The position numbers and the translations under genes are program-made. A stretch of DNA of 64,000 bases, from assembly GCA_003254885.1 (NCBI GenBank), contig QANT01005788.1, positions 124,422 to 188,421 on the forward strand. Direction: 5' to 3'. The notes beneath the pieces are model-generated. The model was not told where the DNA came from, searched no databases, and worked only from the letters and a program-made list of their open reading frames with translations. Below, in pieces: positions 35,374 through 48,743 of this stretch (positions are counted from its first letter, which is position 1; the number at the start of each line of letters is the position of its first letter). The DNA comes from Purshia tridentata. Taxonomy: Eukaryota > Streptophyta > Magnoliopsida > Rosales > Rosaceae.

Positions 35374-38300
35374 TCATAGGAAATAAGTTAACTGCTCCTT
35401 CTTTCTCGACCCCCCCTCACCATATAGGTCGTTCCACTGCTTCAATTCATTCATCATAGATCCCTCAGCTGCAAAGCTAGCTGCAACCTGCATCCCAAAT
35501 AATAACAAGTATTAAAGCTGATATCTGAATTATCAAATGGCAATAAACCAATATGAATGCCAACCCTTTATGCATCAGCAATGTCAGATGCTGTATCTTT
35601 AATCCATGAACATGTCAAATTCATGGCTAATGTATGTAACAAAAACCAAAGGTCAAAAACCAAGCACTTCACAGAAACACAACTAAAAAAGAAAGTTGAG
35701 AAAGAAATAGAAAATGTGATTTTTATGCACACAGAGAGAGAGAGAGTGAGAGAGAGAGAGAGAGAGTATGGAAAGGAAAATACGTGCCACATTAATGAAA
35801 AAGCTCTTGCTGGTAACATCAAATCATACCTGATTCTTCGCCAGCCTGAAGTCTTCCATGTTTAAGGGCCTGAGGATGATTACTCGTTCTTCTTTTGTAT
35901 CTTCTGAGGCATCTTCTGGATTTTGTCCTCCTGCAGCTCTCTTCTTTTTCTCCTAAAAGAAATCATTGATCAATGAATTCGAGTTACTACAGCATCAGAT
36001 TAAGCTTTGGTTTAAACTACAGAAATAGATAACTTACCATATCCTTCTTTCTCTCTGCCTGTATTAATTCCCGAACCGGCCGATAGGCAGCTGTTGTACA
36101 CAAGTTCTGTGAAAAAGTGATGTGACTGTCAGTTATAGCTAAGTATGCATTGGACCTCCAAACAACCAAAGATATAATCAAAATTCTGACCTTAAGATCA
36201 CTTCCACTAAATCCTTCAGTCATAGTTGCAAGCTCCTTGTATTCTAGTCGTTCTTCCACCTTATCTTTTGCCAACAGAGTTCTCAGAATCATTTCTCTGT
36301 TCTCCGCAGTTGGTAACCCCACCAAAATTCTGTTTTACAAACAGCACTATCATAAGCAAAATTGTTTGAGCAATTTTAATGTTACCGATTTCATTGAACA
36401 TCAAATATGTTACCGCTATATTACAGACTTGCTTCATCTAATTTCTCTTCACAAATGTCAGTTTGCTATCACAAACTCCATACTGATAACATCAAGTAAC
36501 AGAATATATGGCACCATCATAAGTTATCAAAGATGCATTGGTACCTGCGTTCAAAACGCCTGATAATTGCTTCATCAAGGTCAAATGGCCTGTTGGTTGC
36601 AGCAAGAACGAGGATTCGCACTCCTTGTTTAGTCATAAGCCCATCCCAATGAGTCATAAATTCATTCTTTATCTTTCGCATGGCTTCATGCTCTCCAGCT
36701 CTTGTTCGCTGCCCAAGCATGCTGTCAACTTCATCTACAAAGATGATAGTTGGAGAGACTTTTGCTGCCAGGGAGAACAAAGCCCGAACATTTTTCTCAT
36801 CTTCACCAAACCATTTAGAAGTAATGGTAGACATGGATACGTTAATGAAGCTTGCTCCAGCCTCCCTAGCAATGGCCTTCGCCAGCATTGTCTTCCCACT
36901 GCCAGGGGGACCAAATAGCAATATACCTCTACAAGGCTTCAGAAGGCCTCCATTGAAAAGATCTGGCCTCCGGAGAGGGAGCATTACCAATTCCTGAAGG
37001 GATTCTTTAATCTCATCCAAGGCGCCAATATCAGCAAATGTTACACCAATCTCATAGGCTGGTATGACCTCTGGTCTTATGCGCTTCTCAAATTCATTAT
37101 CGGGTTCCTGATAGAAATACATGGAGATATCTCAATTTCAATACTAATGGAAAAGTAGGGGAAGAAAGAAGTACATATACGTCATAAAATCTACAAAGGA
37201 TATGAAATCTATGAGTAAAAATGTTCACAAAACCATAACAATATACTCTTCATGTTTCCTTCTAGTATGTTTGAGTGTGCGTATGTTAAATATCTATCAG
37301 GCACACGAGTAAAGAATAATTAAAAGAAGAATGGTGACGTACAACAGTTTTTGGTGCTGGAACTGAAGTCTCTGCTGGTGCAGCTGATGTCTCCGCTCCA
37401 GGTTTGTTTTCAGGAGCCGTGGTTTCAGCTTTTGTTTCCGCATTCAGACCACCAGCCCCTTCTGCTTCCTATGATTAATACAGAAAAATCAGAAAATGAT
37501 TACTCTAGTACTCAAATGTTTCCTGGAGTTACAGAACAATACAAACAGAAGTATAACAAACCTTTAATGGTTCAGCCTGGGCTTCCAGCTTCAATGTATC
37601 TTTGCCACTGAATTTGCTCTCCTGGAATATACTTAGACCATGGGACAAACTGTTTTGCAGCCAAGACAGTAAGTACACAGAGTGGAAATAATAAGAAAAC
37701 CATTTCCAACAAAATATATAATAACCTTACCTCTTGGACGAAATCACAAGTTTTCCATTTCTGTATTCAGGATCTTTGTTATTCATTAAATGATAAGAAA
37801 CTGCTGATACCACAATCTCTTCAATATAGTTACTGAGATCAATTGTGTCTGCAATGCAGATCGAACCCAGATCATCACAATCAAGATCATTAGCTGAAAG
37901 TACTTCCATGATGTGGTTTTTGTTATCCTGAACCTGAATCATTTTCATATCCTCCTCTAGTTGAGTCTTCCAGCTGACAAGATGGGATTCATTTTCAGGA
38001 GGCCTGATCTCAATGTTGTAAGGAAAAAGAGCATTAAGCCTCTCGTCAACCTCTCTGTAGTCGTTACCCAGGTCCACCATTCGTGAACCAAGGATCAGAA
38101 CAGATCCAGATAGCTTCTGCAACATTTTCTGGAACAAGTTATATATCCTTTGCGATCTAAATACGAGCTTGTCAGCGTCCCTAAGATACAGCACAATGGG
38201 ACTAGTTTTTGAGACGTAAACCAAAACCTGAAAGTAAATACAAAGTTTATTTCAGAGATCAATATCCTGGTGGGGAAATAAATGAAAAGCAAAGTCAAAA

Positions 38301-40456
38301 ACTTTGTACAGAGCCATAGGAAAATACATGGTAGCATGCTGTTGACTGGTAAAAATCACAATAATAGCACAAAAAAGTATCATTAATTACCTTGTACAGG
38401 GACTGTATAAGAAGCTTCTCATCAAAAGACCAGCTGCTCGTGCGCTTAAGAGGAGCTAAAAAATATGAAGGGTTCATCAGAAGCATAAAGAAGAACAGAA
38501 AGAGGAGGGACAACAAAAGCTACACCAAGTATATACTACTGAAGAACATGAAACCACAAATGTTCTCAGCATAAAATTGCATTATAAGGCATGGATTTTG
38601 AGTTAAAGAAATGAATCATCATATCAAATTTCAATTTCAATCTCTAGATAATTGATTAAAAACAATAATTCAAATAGAAGTTCCGTTTTGTTGTCTCCAA
38701 TGCTTCAACATAATTCCAACAGAACCACAGAACCAAGTCACAGACTTTTACTTGGATGATACATTGTAAGCAGATTTTTTTAACATTTCGTTACAATACC
38801 ATGCCAGCCAAACCAAGACATGTTGGTCTTTGGTTGTAAGACAAAGCCAAGACACTGCAAAGGGACTGGCACACCTTGTAAGCAGATTTTAACACATAAC
38901 GGAAAAGACCAATAAACAGCCAGATCTTTCTTGTAACAAACAGAAGCATTTTTTTCAATGATTTTCTTTTTCAGGTATAATTGATAGGAAAGTACCTGGA
39001 TTTGCAGGAGTGCTCTGAGAAGCAAGGTTACTGATATTAGCCGAAGCAGAAAAATTTCTACGAAGCTTTGGAGGATTAGGAGAGCCTTCTATCCTCCTGC
39101 AGTTACAGGATTCAGATATAGTTATTATAATATAATTAAATAAACCAGTAAGGAACTAACATATTTCACTTTAAATGAATCAAAGACATTATCCACTGGC
39201 CCTCCCATACCTTGATACAATATCCACACCGCTGCTTTGCCTTCGTAATTTGCCTACAAGCAGATTTCTGGTGAGTGCTATGTCATAGATAGAGAATCAC
39301 AGAATACTATTTAGAAGGAAAATTGTATAATAATTAGAAAATAATCAAATATCCACCAAACTATAATTAATAGTTTTCAACAATACCTCTGACTTCTTCC
39401 CTTGGAGGAAAGATTGAAAATGATCCAAATAGAGAAGTGAACCGCTCTAGTGTCAACTCCGAATTGGACCTTTTAAAAGCCTACAAAACAACATAACAAT
39501 TAGTAAGTAGACAAACATATGGAAATTAAATAGGTGACCCATCATGCAAACTTGGAAGCATGATAAAATAGGAAGGCAACCCATTTATGTTAAAAGTGCA
39601 TGTAAAGATCCCACGATTAGAAAAAAAAAATAATAATTATATTTATAAATATTCTATATTAGTCTCAAACGTGAATATAATGGAAATAATTAATTTAAAG
39701 GAAAACTTACAGATGCTTTGTTAGAACCACCATATTTGCTCTGAACCTGTACAAAACCAACCATGATAAACATTAGTAGAAGAGAAAAAACCAAAAAATA
39801 TAAATTTATATCACAGTGTCTGTCCATACTATTACTCACCTTCAGAGAAAAATCTGTTACATCTAAGAGCAACAACTTGGCTTGGAAGTAATGGGCTAAA
39901 GCCTTGGCAAGCAGTTGTTGGTAAAGTTCTTCAAGATAGAAAACAGAGTAAATACAGAGATTATGATGATGATATTAATATAGAGAGAATTAGATATTGC
40001 AGAGATTACAAACCAGCAGGGCCAGAGAGCAAAATGGCTCGACTTGCAGGAGAGAGATTTCGGGTGTACTTAGAAACCTCAGCGCTCTTGAGATGGACAT
40101 AGGCAGCACTCGTCAGCAACACTCGTGTCTGTTCACTGTAAATTAACCCAAAAACCAGAGACTTTCAAAATCTCGAGGCCGAGAAATTAACACTGAATGG
40201 AGGGATTATTATGGGATATTAATTGGTACGTAGTGAACCTGAGATAGTAAGGAAATTGGTCGAAGGTGACGTTGGAGTCTCGGCCATCAACGATCTGTCG
40301 TATCAACTCCTGCTCGACCCGCTCGGGTGTAACGCCGTTGGCGAAAGCGTCGTTTCCGGCCCATTTGCTCATGGTCTGACCCGATGCCAGCCCAAGCCCC
40401 ACCCCCACTCCCATCCCCACTCCCAGCGCCGATAGCAGAATGCCTTTCTGTTCCAT
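35374..40456 (-). CDS. Plant Msp1/spastin-like AAA ATPase (828 aa, 16 exons)
   Basis: The exons on the minus strand are 40456-40239, 40135-40014, 39928-39840, 39746-39711, 39480-39387, 39253-39211, 39096-38996, 38455-38391, 38227-37731, 37649-37562, 37468-37343, 37107-36545, 36329-36191, 36106-36038, 35952-35830 and 35487-35374. The start MEQKGILLSALGVGMGVGVG gives a Gly-rich hydrophobic N-terminal segment, a likely membrane anchor. The first half carries a degenerate nucleotide-binding-like region (ILLSGPA near residue 110). A charged, Ala/Glu-rich linker precedes the AAA domain: Walker A GPPGSGKT (about 559-566), Walker B IIFVDEVD (about 614-621), ATNRPFDLDEAIIRRFERR second region of homology, and a C-terminal EGGSRKKEQLTYFL. 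Length and ends match the Arabidopsis group of At4g28000 and At5g52882. Family knowledge: these belong to the meiotic clade with Msp1/ATAD1, katanin and spastin; organelle-membrane protein extraction is plausible but inferred. Confidence 0.92.
35733..35766. repeat. (GA)n microsatellite in an intron of the AAA ATPase gene
   Basis: A run of GA dinucleotides with one GTGAGA interruption lies in the last intron (35488-35829). Confidence 0.9.
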
Positions 40457-43400
40457 CTTTCTCTCTCTGTTTTTGTCTCTGGCTTTTGTCTGTGTTTTGT
40501 CTGCTTTTGTCTCTGTTTTAGGCTTTCAAACAACGTACACAATCTGATTCATGAGTTTCGTCGTTAAAGAACCAAATTTTGCAACATAACTCAACCTCTG
40601 CGCAATTGCATTCGAATATTAACCGCTACAAACGATTGGAACAATATAAAGGCTTCTATTTTTCGTGCCAGAGATGTAAGCAAACGTGTCGGGAAGGATC
40701 GAAAGTCTCGAAATATAAGGCCCTGTTTAGTAACACCGTCGGAAAAATCTTGAAAAACTTGTTTTGTTGTTGTCTGGCTCAGAGCACTCTCGGACACAGA
40801 GAGAGAAACGAAGAAAGCCCGAAATTGACGAATTTCTAAACCTCTAATGGCTTATATTGTGTGTGTGTGGTTTAGTGGCGAAAGAAGTGGATCGCCGGGA
40901 AAAGGTGGGTTAATGGCGGCGGAGAGAGAGTGGAGGTGAAGAGGTTGGTTTCCCGCTTTTGCAGGGCTGTCTGTTCCTCTCTCTCTCGGTGTGTTTTTGA
41001 GATTTTAAAGAAAGAGTGAGAGAGAGAGTGTGTTTGGGTGTCACTGTGTGTTTTCGTTACGTGTCGATGTTTGGACGCATTAGATTTCGGTTTGGACAGT
41101 TTATAATGGCTTCGGTCCTTGGGATTTGAAATTTCTTTGACGTTCTTTATTAAAAAAAAAATCCAAAAGTAAAAAAAAGTCATCAAATTTGTTGATTATA
41201 ATTTTTATATATATCATATATATATATAATCCAATAAATTCAATAATGCAAAATTTAGATTAACGTGTCGATGTTTGGACGCATTAGATTTCGGTTTGGA
41301 CAGTTTATTATGGCTTCGGTCCTTGGGATTTGAAATTTCTTTGACGTTCTTTATTAAAAAAAAAAAACAAAATCCAAAAGTAAAAAAAAAGTCATCAAAT
41401 TTGTTGATTATATATATATCATATATATATATGTAATCCAATAAATTCAATAATGCAAAATTTAGATTATTTTTCATGCTCATTTACTCCAAAGAGTTAA
41501 AAAATAAAAAAAATGTTGAGAAATTTAATTATGGTAAAATAAATAGAAGAAATGCTCGTGATAATAGCCAAAAGACTGAAAAATATCTAATTTGACTTGT
41601 TAATGGGTAGAATGATACAATGAAACATTGAAATTTACAATTATATATATGTCATTTATATTAAATTGAAATTAAACTTAAATCTTTAATTCATGGACAG
41701 AATCATAATGTAACTATCCCTAAGTTTCAAATTTTCTAAAAATCCTTCGAAAACTATGTTTATAGCATGTTAATAGGTGGGAAGTTCTTAAAAATTATGT
41801 GTATGGCATACTCTATTCCTAGGAAGTATATAATGATCACGTCATTATTTCGTGCATTTTATTAGACATTTTAAGATTGATTGCAACTCAATGCACAAAA
41901 CTACATAAGTATGATTATTGTTAAACAATAAAATAAAATTTGAAAACCCTAACAAATTATAGACAATAGTAAAAGTTTATAAACTGGGATTCAAATCCTC
42001 GGTTAGTTTATAACATACTTTGTTAAGATTAAAACGAATATTATTTTACTCTATTACAAAAATATTCACTATTGTATTATGTGATTGACACGTATTTTTT
42101 AAATAACACGTGTTTTTTGAATGACAGATTTTAACTATTTAATACGATTATAATGCCTATCCATGAGTATTTTTTGACTAAAACTTCTCGGAAAATTACA
42201 TTAGAATAGAACCAAAATTGAGTAATATTTATAAGAGTATGGGAGGGGCTGAGTGGTTTGTATTTTACGGACTTCGAAATAAAGTGTCAGGAGCTGCAGC
42301 CTGATAGAGCCCAAATGGGAGAAGAGGATAAGCTTCAACATCACCAACTTTGGACCTCTCCACTAACCGCACCTCTCTAGTTCTCCTATATATCTCCACC
42401 CTTCGAATTCGATCGGGACCCACATCATATGGCTGAATTTTAACGGCTCTGATGAATTTGCTTGACTAGGGCTAATTGGCAGTAGCCTTCTTTCATTTGT
42501 ATCTGTTGCATTGAATGTTGGTCATATGACTGTCTGATCTGTGTCACCCCCTATGTACAGTAGTTGCACATGTGAGATTGAATATCAGACGACATTTCCT
42601 ATTGGGTTATTGCCCAATCCATTACTCAATGCCTGCGTGTAAATTAATATCAGAATATGTGATCATGTGGAAATAGAACGTATCATTTTTGTCGAATTAT
42701 TCTACTTATTTATCTCTTTTACTATTAAATTTACAATATATAACTTATTAGATGTAATTGAAAGACCGAGATCTTTGCTATAAATGATTAGTTTAATACA
42801 AAATGTTGATCAATCTCTGACAACTTCAATTTTAGGGCATAGTAGTTGTCTAATTTGCAGGACCATAATTGACCCTCTACGGTGTACAGGCTAGGCAAAC
42901 GCACAAGGCCCGGCATGGAAACATAGCATAAGGTCTCTTTGAAGAATTTTAGGTCATTAGTCCAATGAAAGAAAAGTATTATCTTTTGTAACCTTTCAAG
43001 CAACTTAGGCTAATGTTCTAAGTTGAACCTATACTTATCAGAAAAATAAAAGTGTGTCTCGTTTATTTAAGTTGTATAAACCCAATTCAATATAATAAAA
43101 GTGGACTTGTCTTTAAGTCAATATATGTAAGCTCTATACGTGTATATTAGAGTTGCACGTGAATGAGGGTGTTAATAATAATAACACATAATACATGCAA
43201 ATTTCAACCTACAGGTAAAAAAGGGTGTTAATTTGATATGTATATTGATTCATTGCAGTTTATGTATACATGAATACATGCATGCATGTTGCATGCATAC
43301 ATGCCAATAAAATTATAGAACAATTCTCTTGGGGATGTGTCTGTCCACCCCCCCCAATGTTCTCTGTTTTTTTGTGAGCTTAAAGGCCCTCTGATTGTGC

Positions 43401-44738
43401 CTTTGGTTCTTTCTTCAATTCACAGTATTTGAAAGCAGATTCTATGGGAATCAGGACCGGCAGCAACATTGAACATTTGATACCAGGGATTATGTGGGTC
43501 ACGTCCTGTGGGTAATTATAGTATAAAGTTGCCTCACTGTATCTGAACCACTCCCATATATGGCAGGCAAGGTTTGGCTCAGTGTGGATATCCACTACAG
43601 CTAGCTGTATTGCACATGACATGGAGACAGGAGTAGGCAACAGAGGCATTGTCATGATTTGCAAGTAACCTAGCAATTGGGATTAGTTATATATAGGTGA
43701 CCTCTCGGTGTATATATTATATATATGTATGACTGTAACTTTTACATTCTCCAATTACACCCTCTCTTACACGATAAGCTTACCTCTCTCATTGGAGTTT
43801 TACCCAAAATTGGCTTTTGGGTATTTGCAAGACTTAATATATATGTAGAATGCATATAGACCCTAAAACATATGTCAATGTGAGACACTGAGACTGTCAC
43901 ACTTTTGTACAATTTGTAGAGCTTGCATTTTGTTCATTTGGGCGTGTTTTTAGTCACAGAGGCACCATGTCATGAGCATGACCCAAACTTTTTGTTTCCT
44001 TTTCTTTTTCTTAGTCAGAGTATGTGTCACCCATCAAAATGGCATGTGCTATACACGGAGGACTATCACATATGAGATATATATATATCTCCATACATTA
44101 CAAATACAATGAATGGCATATTTATCGAAATATTTCCTGACAACTTTGGTATGAATGATTCAAATTGTTAAAGAGCATGCAAGTAGAAGTATGACTTTGT
44201 ATAAAGATTAAAGAATGATATATGTTTGGATAGTGGGAAAAGAAGTGGACCCAGAAATAGAAAATGTGGGCATGCAGAAACCAAATTTCTAAGAAATCGT
44301 GTTAATATTTAGTATCTTGAAGGGGAACCAACTCGTTATGTCTCTCATAATGTCTGCAACATTGGACCTAGATGGTTCTTAGAAAGAAAGAGAGATTGGA
44401 TCATTGGATGAGATGGGAATAGCTGCAAGTGTGTTTAAGGCCTTACGAGTCATATATAGAAGCAAGAGCCTGTGATTTTGATGTACATGCAGTGTGTATA
44501 TATCACATATATATTTTTACTGACACAGAGCAATGATATTATTGGGAGTACAAACTGTTATGTATCAGATCAGACTTCTTGTGTATGATACACAAAAAGA
44601 GGAAAGATGAATTCAAGTAAAAGAAATGGATGATGGCAATTGGCAACAACTTGTCCTTTGGAATTTTATCTTTTTATGTGACAGAGCAGCCTTTACTTTA
44701 CCATAGCTTCTGCAACATTTTTTTCATACAACAACTCC
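40457..44738. other. Intergenic region upstream of the AAA ATPase gene
   Basis: The first 500 bases upstream of the ATG (CT/GA-rich near 40450-41030) are the likely promoter and 5' leader. They are followed by a 204-bp tandem duplication (41059-41468). Beyond that there are AT-rich spacer, a palindromic CATGCATG/GCATGCAT stretch near 43276-43302, and an unexplained 98-codon open frame on the minus strand (43380-43676). I see no confirmed gene. Confidence 0.5.
41059..41468. repeat. Tandem duplication of 204 bp upstream of the AAA ATPase gene
   Basis: Unit 1 (41059-41262) and unit 2 (41263-41468) both begin ACGTGTCGATGTTTGGACGC and end AATGCAAAATTTAGATTA. They differ mainly in the lengths of A-runs and the TATATA tract, so the copies are young. 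Confidence 0.95.
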
Positions 44739-44744
44739 AAAAAA
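44739..44744 (-). terminator. RNA polymerase III terminator of tRNA-Leu
   Basis: Six A residues on the plus strand give TTTTTT on the minus strand, 13 bases past the tRNA 3' end. Confidence 0.8.
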
Positions 44745-44756
44745 TGGTATTGATAA

Positions 44757-44840
44757 TGTCAGAAGTGGGATTTGAACCCACGCCCTCGTTAGAGGACCAG
44801 AACTTGAGTCTGGCGCCTTAGACCACTCGGCCATCCTGAC
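44757..44840 (-). tRNA. tRNA-Leu (anticodon CAA), intronless
   Basis: The 84-base minus-strand sequence folds as a class II tRNA. The acceptor stem pairs GTCAGGA with TTCTGAC and the discriminator is A. The D-arm has GGCCGAGTGG (A box). The anticodon loop CTCAAGT lies between CCAGA and TCTGG, giving anticodon CAA (reads UUG). A long variable arm (CCTCT...GAGGG) is typical of leucine, and the T-loop GGTTCAAATCC is the B box. No CCA is encoded, as expected for a nuclear gene. A T-run terminator follows. Structure and box motifs look functional. Confidence 0.97.
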
Positions 44841-46213
44841 TGTTTGTTATAAGTGGTCTCACTTATATATTTAACCTACAAAAGATGTGATAAAATACCG
44901 TAAATGCAAATTGTGGTGACACCTTGTTAGTCGTGTACCATACCAAATTTCCTTTACTCGACGCAGAATCTTCAGAGAGCGTTTTATAATTTAAAATTTC
45001 TTTTTTTTTTAATTTTTAATTTTTAAATTATGTAAAGCTAAGTTGTTTACTTATACACTGTATAGTTACTCTATAATTGGCCATTTAAATATATTTGAGG
45101 TCACGAAATACATGAGCCTTATCGAAGAAGAAGAATTGATTAAAGATTTTTACTATTATAAAGTCTCGAGACGAGTTTAGTCTTACAGGCTTTATCAAAA
45201 ATAGTATTATCTAAAATACCATTTATATAACAAAACATTCATTTTAAAACAACTTAATAAAAAAATGTATATTTGTAAAACACAATAATTAAAATAAAAT
45301 TTTAAAAATAAAAACACTATGTGTTTGATTTGAGTACGTGTTAATTTGGAATTAGAATACTGATACAAGTAGTTCAACTCACTTAATTAATTGAATATGA
45401 AAAATAAGTGAAGAACAACACATTTAATATGAAATATATAATTTGTTAAAGTAAATCTAACCATTAAATAAGTTATAATTCACTTATCCTCATATTAAAT
45501 AATTTAGATCAATAGAAGGGATTATATATTTAATGATTAGATTCAATGCAAAGCTCAAACTGTGGAATTGTGGATCATGGTCCACTAGTAATGCAGGCTG
45601 GGTTCGAGCCTCGAGCCCGTTTTCTAGTCCTTTTGGTTTTGTTCAACTTTGACATAGCAAATTCTACAAGTGGGTTTTACCTTAGATGAGTCGTAGAGTA
45701 ATTCTATTTGCAAAGTCAAATACCACATGTTCATTACAATGGGCAACACCGCCTACTTATACAGTTATACCCAGCAGCCATGCCTTTATAAATTAAATAG
45801 TTTATTCGTCACAGAGACCAGTGGGAAGGGAATTGAATGAAGAAAATAAGTTAAAACAATGTGCTCATCCGACAAATGCTGACTTTGAAGATCTTCTCAG
45901 GCCAAAATAATGATTTCTTTTTATTTTCTTTTCCCTTTGCTATCCATCTTACATATGAACAAAGAATCAAGCTGATCCTCTTGACTATAAAGGACTTCAG
46001 AGCCAACCACTGTGACTTCACATTAACTTAGTGGGGGACTTCAACTGCATTCTGCTGAAATTTGCTTCATCAACATCACTGACACAGAGCAAGCAGCTAG
46101 TCTTGTAGTGGGCCTTGGCCCTCTGATCCTCGGATGGAATGCAAACCATTAGTTTGGATGCTTCTTTGAGAGTGGACTGGCCGATGAATGAATAACAAGG
46201 ACAAGTCTTCGAC
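44841..46213. other. Intergenic region upstream of the tRNA and downstream of the CPBP gene
   Basis: AT-rich spacer. The last 200-300 bases before 46213 are the probable 3' UTR of the minus-strand CPBP gene. No gene or clear repeat was seen. Confidence 0.55.
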
Positions 46214-48743
46214 TTATTTCATTAAATCCAAAAATACAAAGCCATTCCAAAGGCTATGCAAGAGCATTGAAGGTAATAGATTCCTCGACCGTGCAAATAT
46301 AACACCCATCACCACCCCGAGAAATATAAGCGGTAGCATCCTCTGTACATTGAAATGTGCTAAAGCAAAGACTACTGAGCTCACTAATATTGCAGACCAT
46401 ACTGGGATGTACTTGGTCAAGGAAGGAAGTAGGAAACCCCGAAAGACTATTTCCTCCCACACAGGAGCACACACTGAAACTACTACTGCATAAAGTGCCA
46501 TTGCAACTGGATCCCTTGCCAAAATTGATTGCTCAACACTTGATATCGTGACAGGAGTGGAAGGTAAAAGTGGCAGTAGGTTGAGGTTGAACTGTGAGAG
46601 CCGATTGACCAGGGGAAACATAAGGCATCCAAGGACAACATCTGAATGCCAGGTTCCTTTCAAGCTAAATCTAAACCAATCTGGAGGAAGAGGACGAAAA
46701 CGAGATAAGCAGCGATGAAGGATCACAATTCCAGCAATACCCTCGGTCACATCAGTTACCAAACTGAATAAGGCTTGTCCTCTAAATGTTAATGATTCCC
46801 TGCTGAAACCTGCCAGGTGAGCTGCAAATGGAACCATCCAAGAACCTATGAACCAGAAAGCAACAACCCAGAGTAGCATAACCTGCAATGCATCATGTAT
46901 ATCACATCAACTTTGCCAATAACAGTGAATCCAGTTAATTTTCAACAACAATGAAGAGGCAAAAGTTTCTTTTGTTATAAATCCTGGTTGTTAAGTACAC
47001 CTCATTTCCATAATTTTTCCTTGACAACCCATCCCTAAAAGTAGAAGATGAATAATGGCAGCTTGGTTCCACAACTATCATCTAGTCATATTCAATTCTA
47101 AGCTTCATCTTATACTATTGACGTGGCAAGCACTTACCTGCATTATGGTCTCTGCTGTCCATGGTACACTCCACCGACTTCCAATTGCCCTAAGCACTGC
47201 ATCTGCAGCCTGAAATTTAACACCCCAAAAAGGAAATAAAATGAAAACCTTGATGCAACCTTATGTTTTTCAAATCCAAGTAATAATAGTTGTTTATAGA
47301 ATTTTCCTGTCAGAAGTGATCATCATTTAATTCACTAGATAGGTGGAGCAATGAAAAGGAAATTGGAGTCATAATTTTAGTTTCTGATGGAGATGAAAAT
47401 TAGACCACTTTCTTGTCCTTCAATGTCTTGATAACTATATGAAGCATAACTGTAAAGCAAAGTATAGGTTACCACCATAGAAAGATGGTCCATGAGGCAA
47501 TTCACTCACCAAAATTCATATACTGAAGAACTATATAACTTACCATGGTTTTAGAAACAGTAAATGCAGATGGTAACTGCCTAAAACTTCCATTAAACTT
47601 ATATAGAGTGATGAACTTCCATTGAACTTTCATTGCTCAACTTAAGTCAAGTTAGAAAACTCCTTCTAGAGTGATGTGGTGACTGTTGCAATACTCTTGA
47701 ACGCCATAAATCACTCTAACCCTTAAGACAATCTAATTCTTTGACAATAAAAAAAGGCTGCCTATCTGATGTCAGATGTAACTAATCTTCATTGTCTTAA
47801 AACTATCCCAATTGTAAGTCTTATACTTAATATAACACTAGTACGTTCAACTACCATACAAATTATGTAGATGGATCAACAAGGCAGTTAGTCAACATGT
47901 CAGAAACCCAAACTATAATTCCTATTAATCTCAAGAGTAGTTTTGAAAAATTTATGTGTGTTCTAGCTATTCAATATCCAGTTATTTTACACACTACAAC
48001 AACAGCAACCAGACATGCATACAACGATTAAATATAGTATCTATGGCACCCAATATGGAATGAACATTTCAAACTCATTGAATGAAGTAATAAAACCAAG
48101 GAAATATGACCTCTCGAAGAGTTACTGCCCAATCCCTTTTAACCACGTTAGAATCATCGAATTCGGACTTGACTACTTCCTCGGGCACCCCCAAGTGTCC
48201 AATACATTCAGATTTCGGGGTTTCTGAAGAGAACTCCTCTTGCCTAAAGCATGAAATTCTTGTCCATCTCTGAAAAATAACCCAAAACACAGACATGAAA
48301 ACTACTAAGTACAAACTTAATGGATGATATAAAACAATACTCCCTCTGTTTGACCTCCGAGAAAACTATGGAAAATCAGAAAGAATACAAGAACCAAGTC
48401 TCACCCTTTTTCTCTGACAAATACTTCCATGAATAATAAGTAAAGCTCGATTAGATATTCGATAGAAAAGTCCAAAATTTTCGAATTTTCATGCATTTTC
48501 TCGGCAAGAAAGCAGTAAACAAGCTGTAAACAATTGGCAAATGCGAAACGAAATATAAACGAGGGAACATAAATTCCAAAAAATGCTTACGGTGTTGGAA
48601 GTCCTGGAATGAGATTCGGAGATCCTGAAACTCCGGGAAACTGGATATAAAGCCCCGGGTCGGGTCGAAACCCTAGTTTTGGGGACGGGGGATTGAAGGA
48701 AAGGGCGGCGAATGAGAGAGTGAGAGCAAGTGGAGCTCAACAT
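46214..48743 (-). CDS. CPBP-family (CAAX protease-like) intramembrane protein, probably plastid (350 aa)
   Basis: The four exons are 48743-48591, 48269-48111, 47209-47138 and 46882-46214, with all junctions in phase 0. Residues 1-50 are rich in Ser, Arg and Thr with few acids (MLSSTCSHSLIRRPFLQSPV and on), as in chloroplast transit peptides. The last exon holds several hydrophobic segments and the three CPBP motifs: EEIVFR (Glu271, Glu272, Arg276), FALAH (Phe300, His304) and HSLWN (His337, Asn341). These are the predicted metal-binding and catalytic residues of type II CAAX prenyl endopeptidase/Abi proteins. Family knowledge: plant plastid members include BCM and SCO4-like proteins with roles in chlorophyll and thylakoid maintenance, but I cannot assign this one to a subgroup. 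All catalytic positions are intact. Confidence 0.88.

Noticed and set aside
35147-35377. 76-codon minus-strand frame just past the AAA ATPase stop
   Set aside because: It lies in another frame than the gene, in the 3' UTR. The ATPase ends properly with the family's KKEQLTYFL tail.
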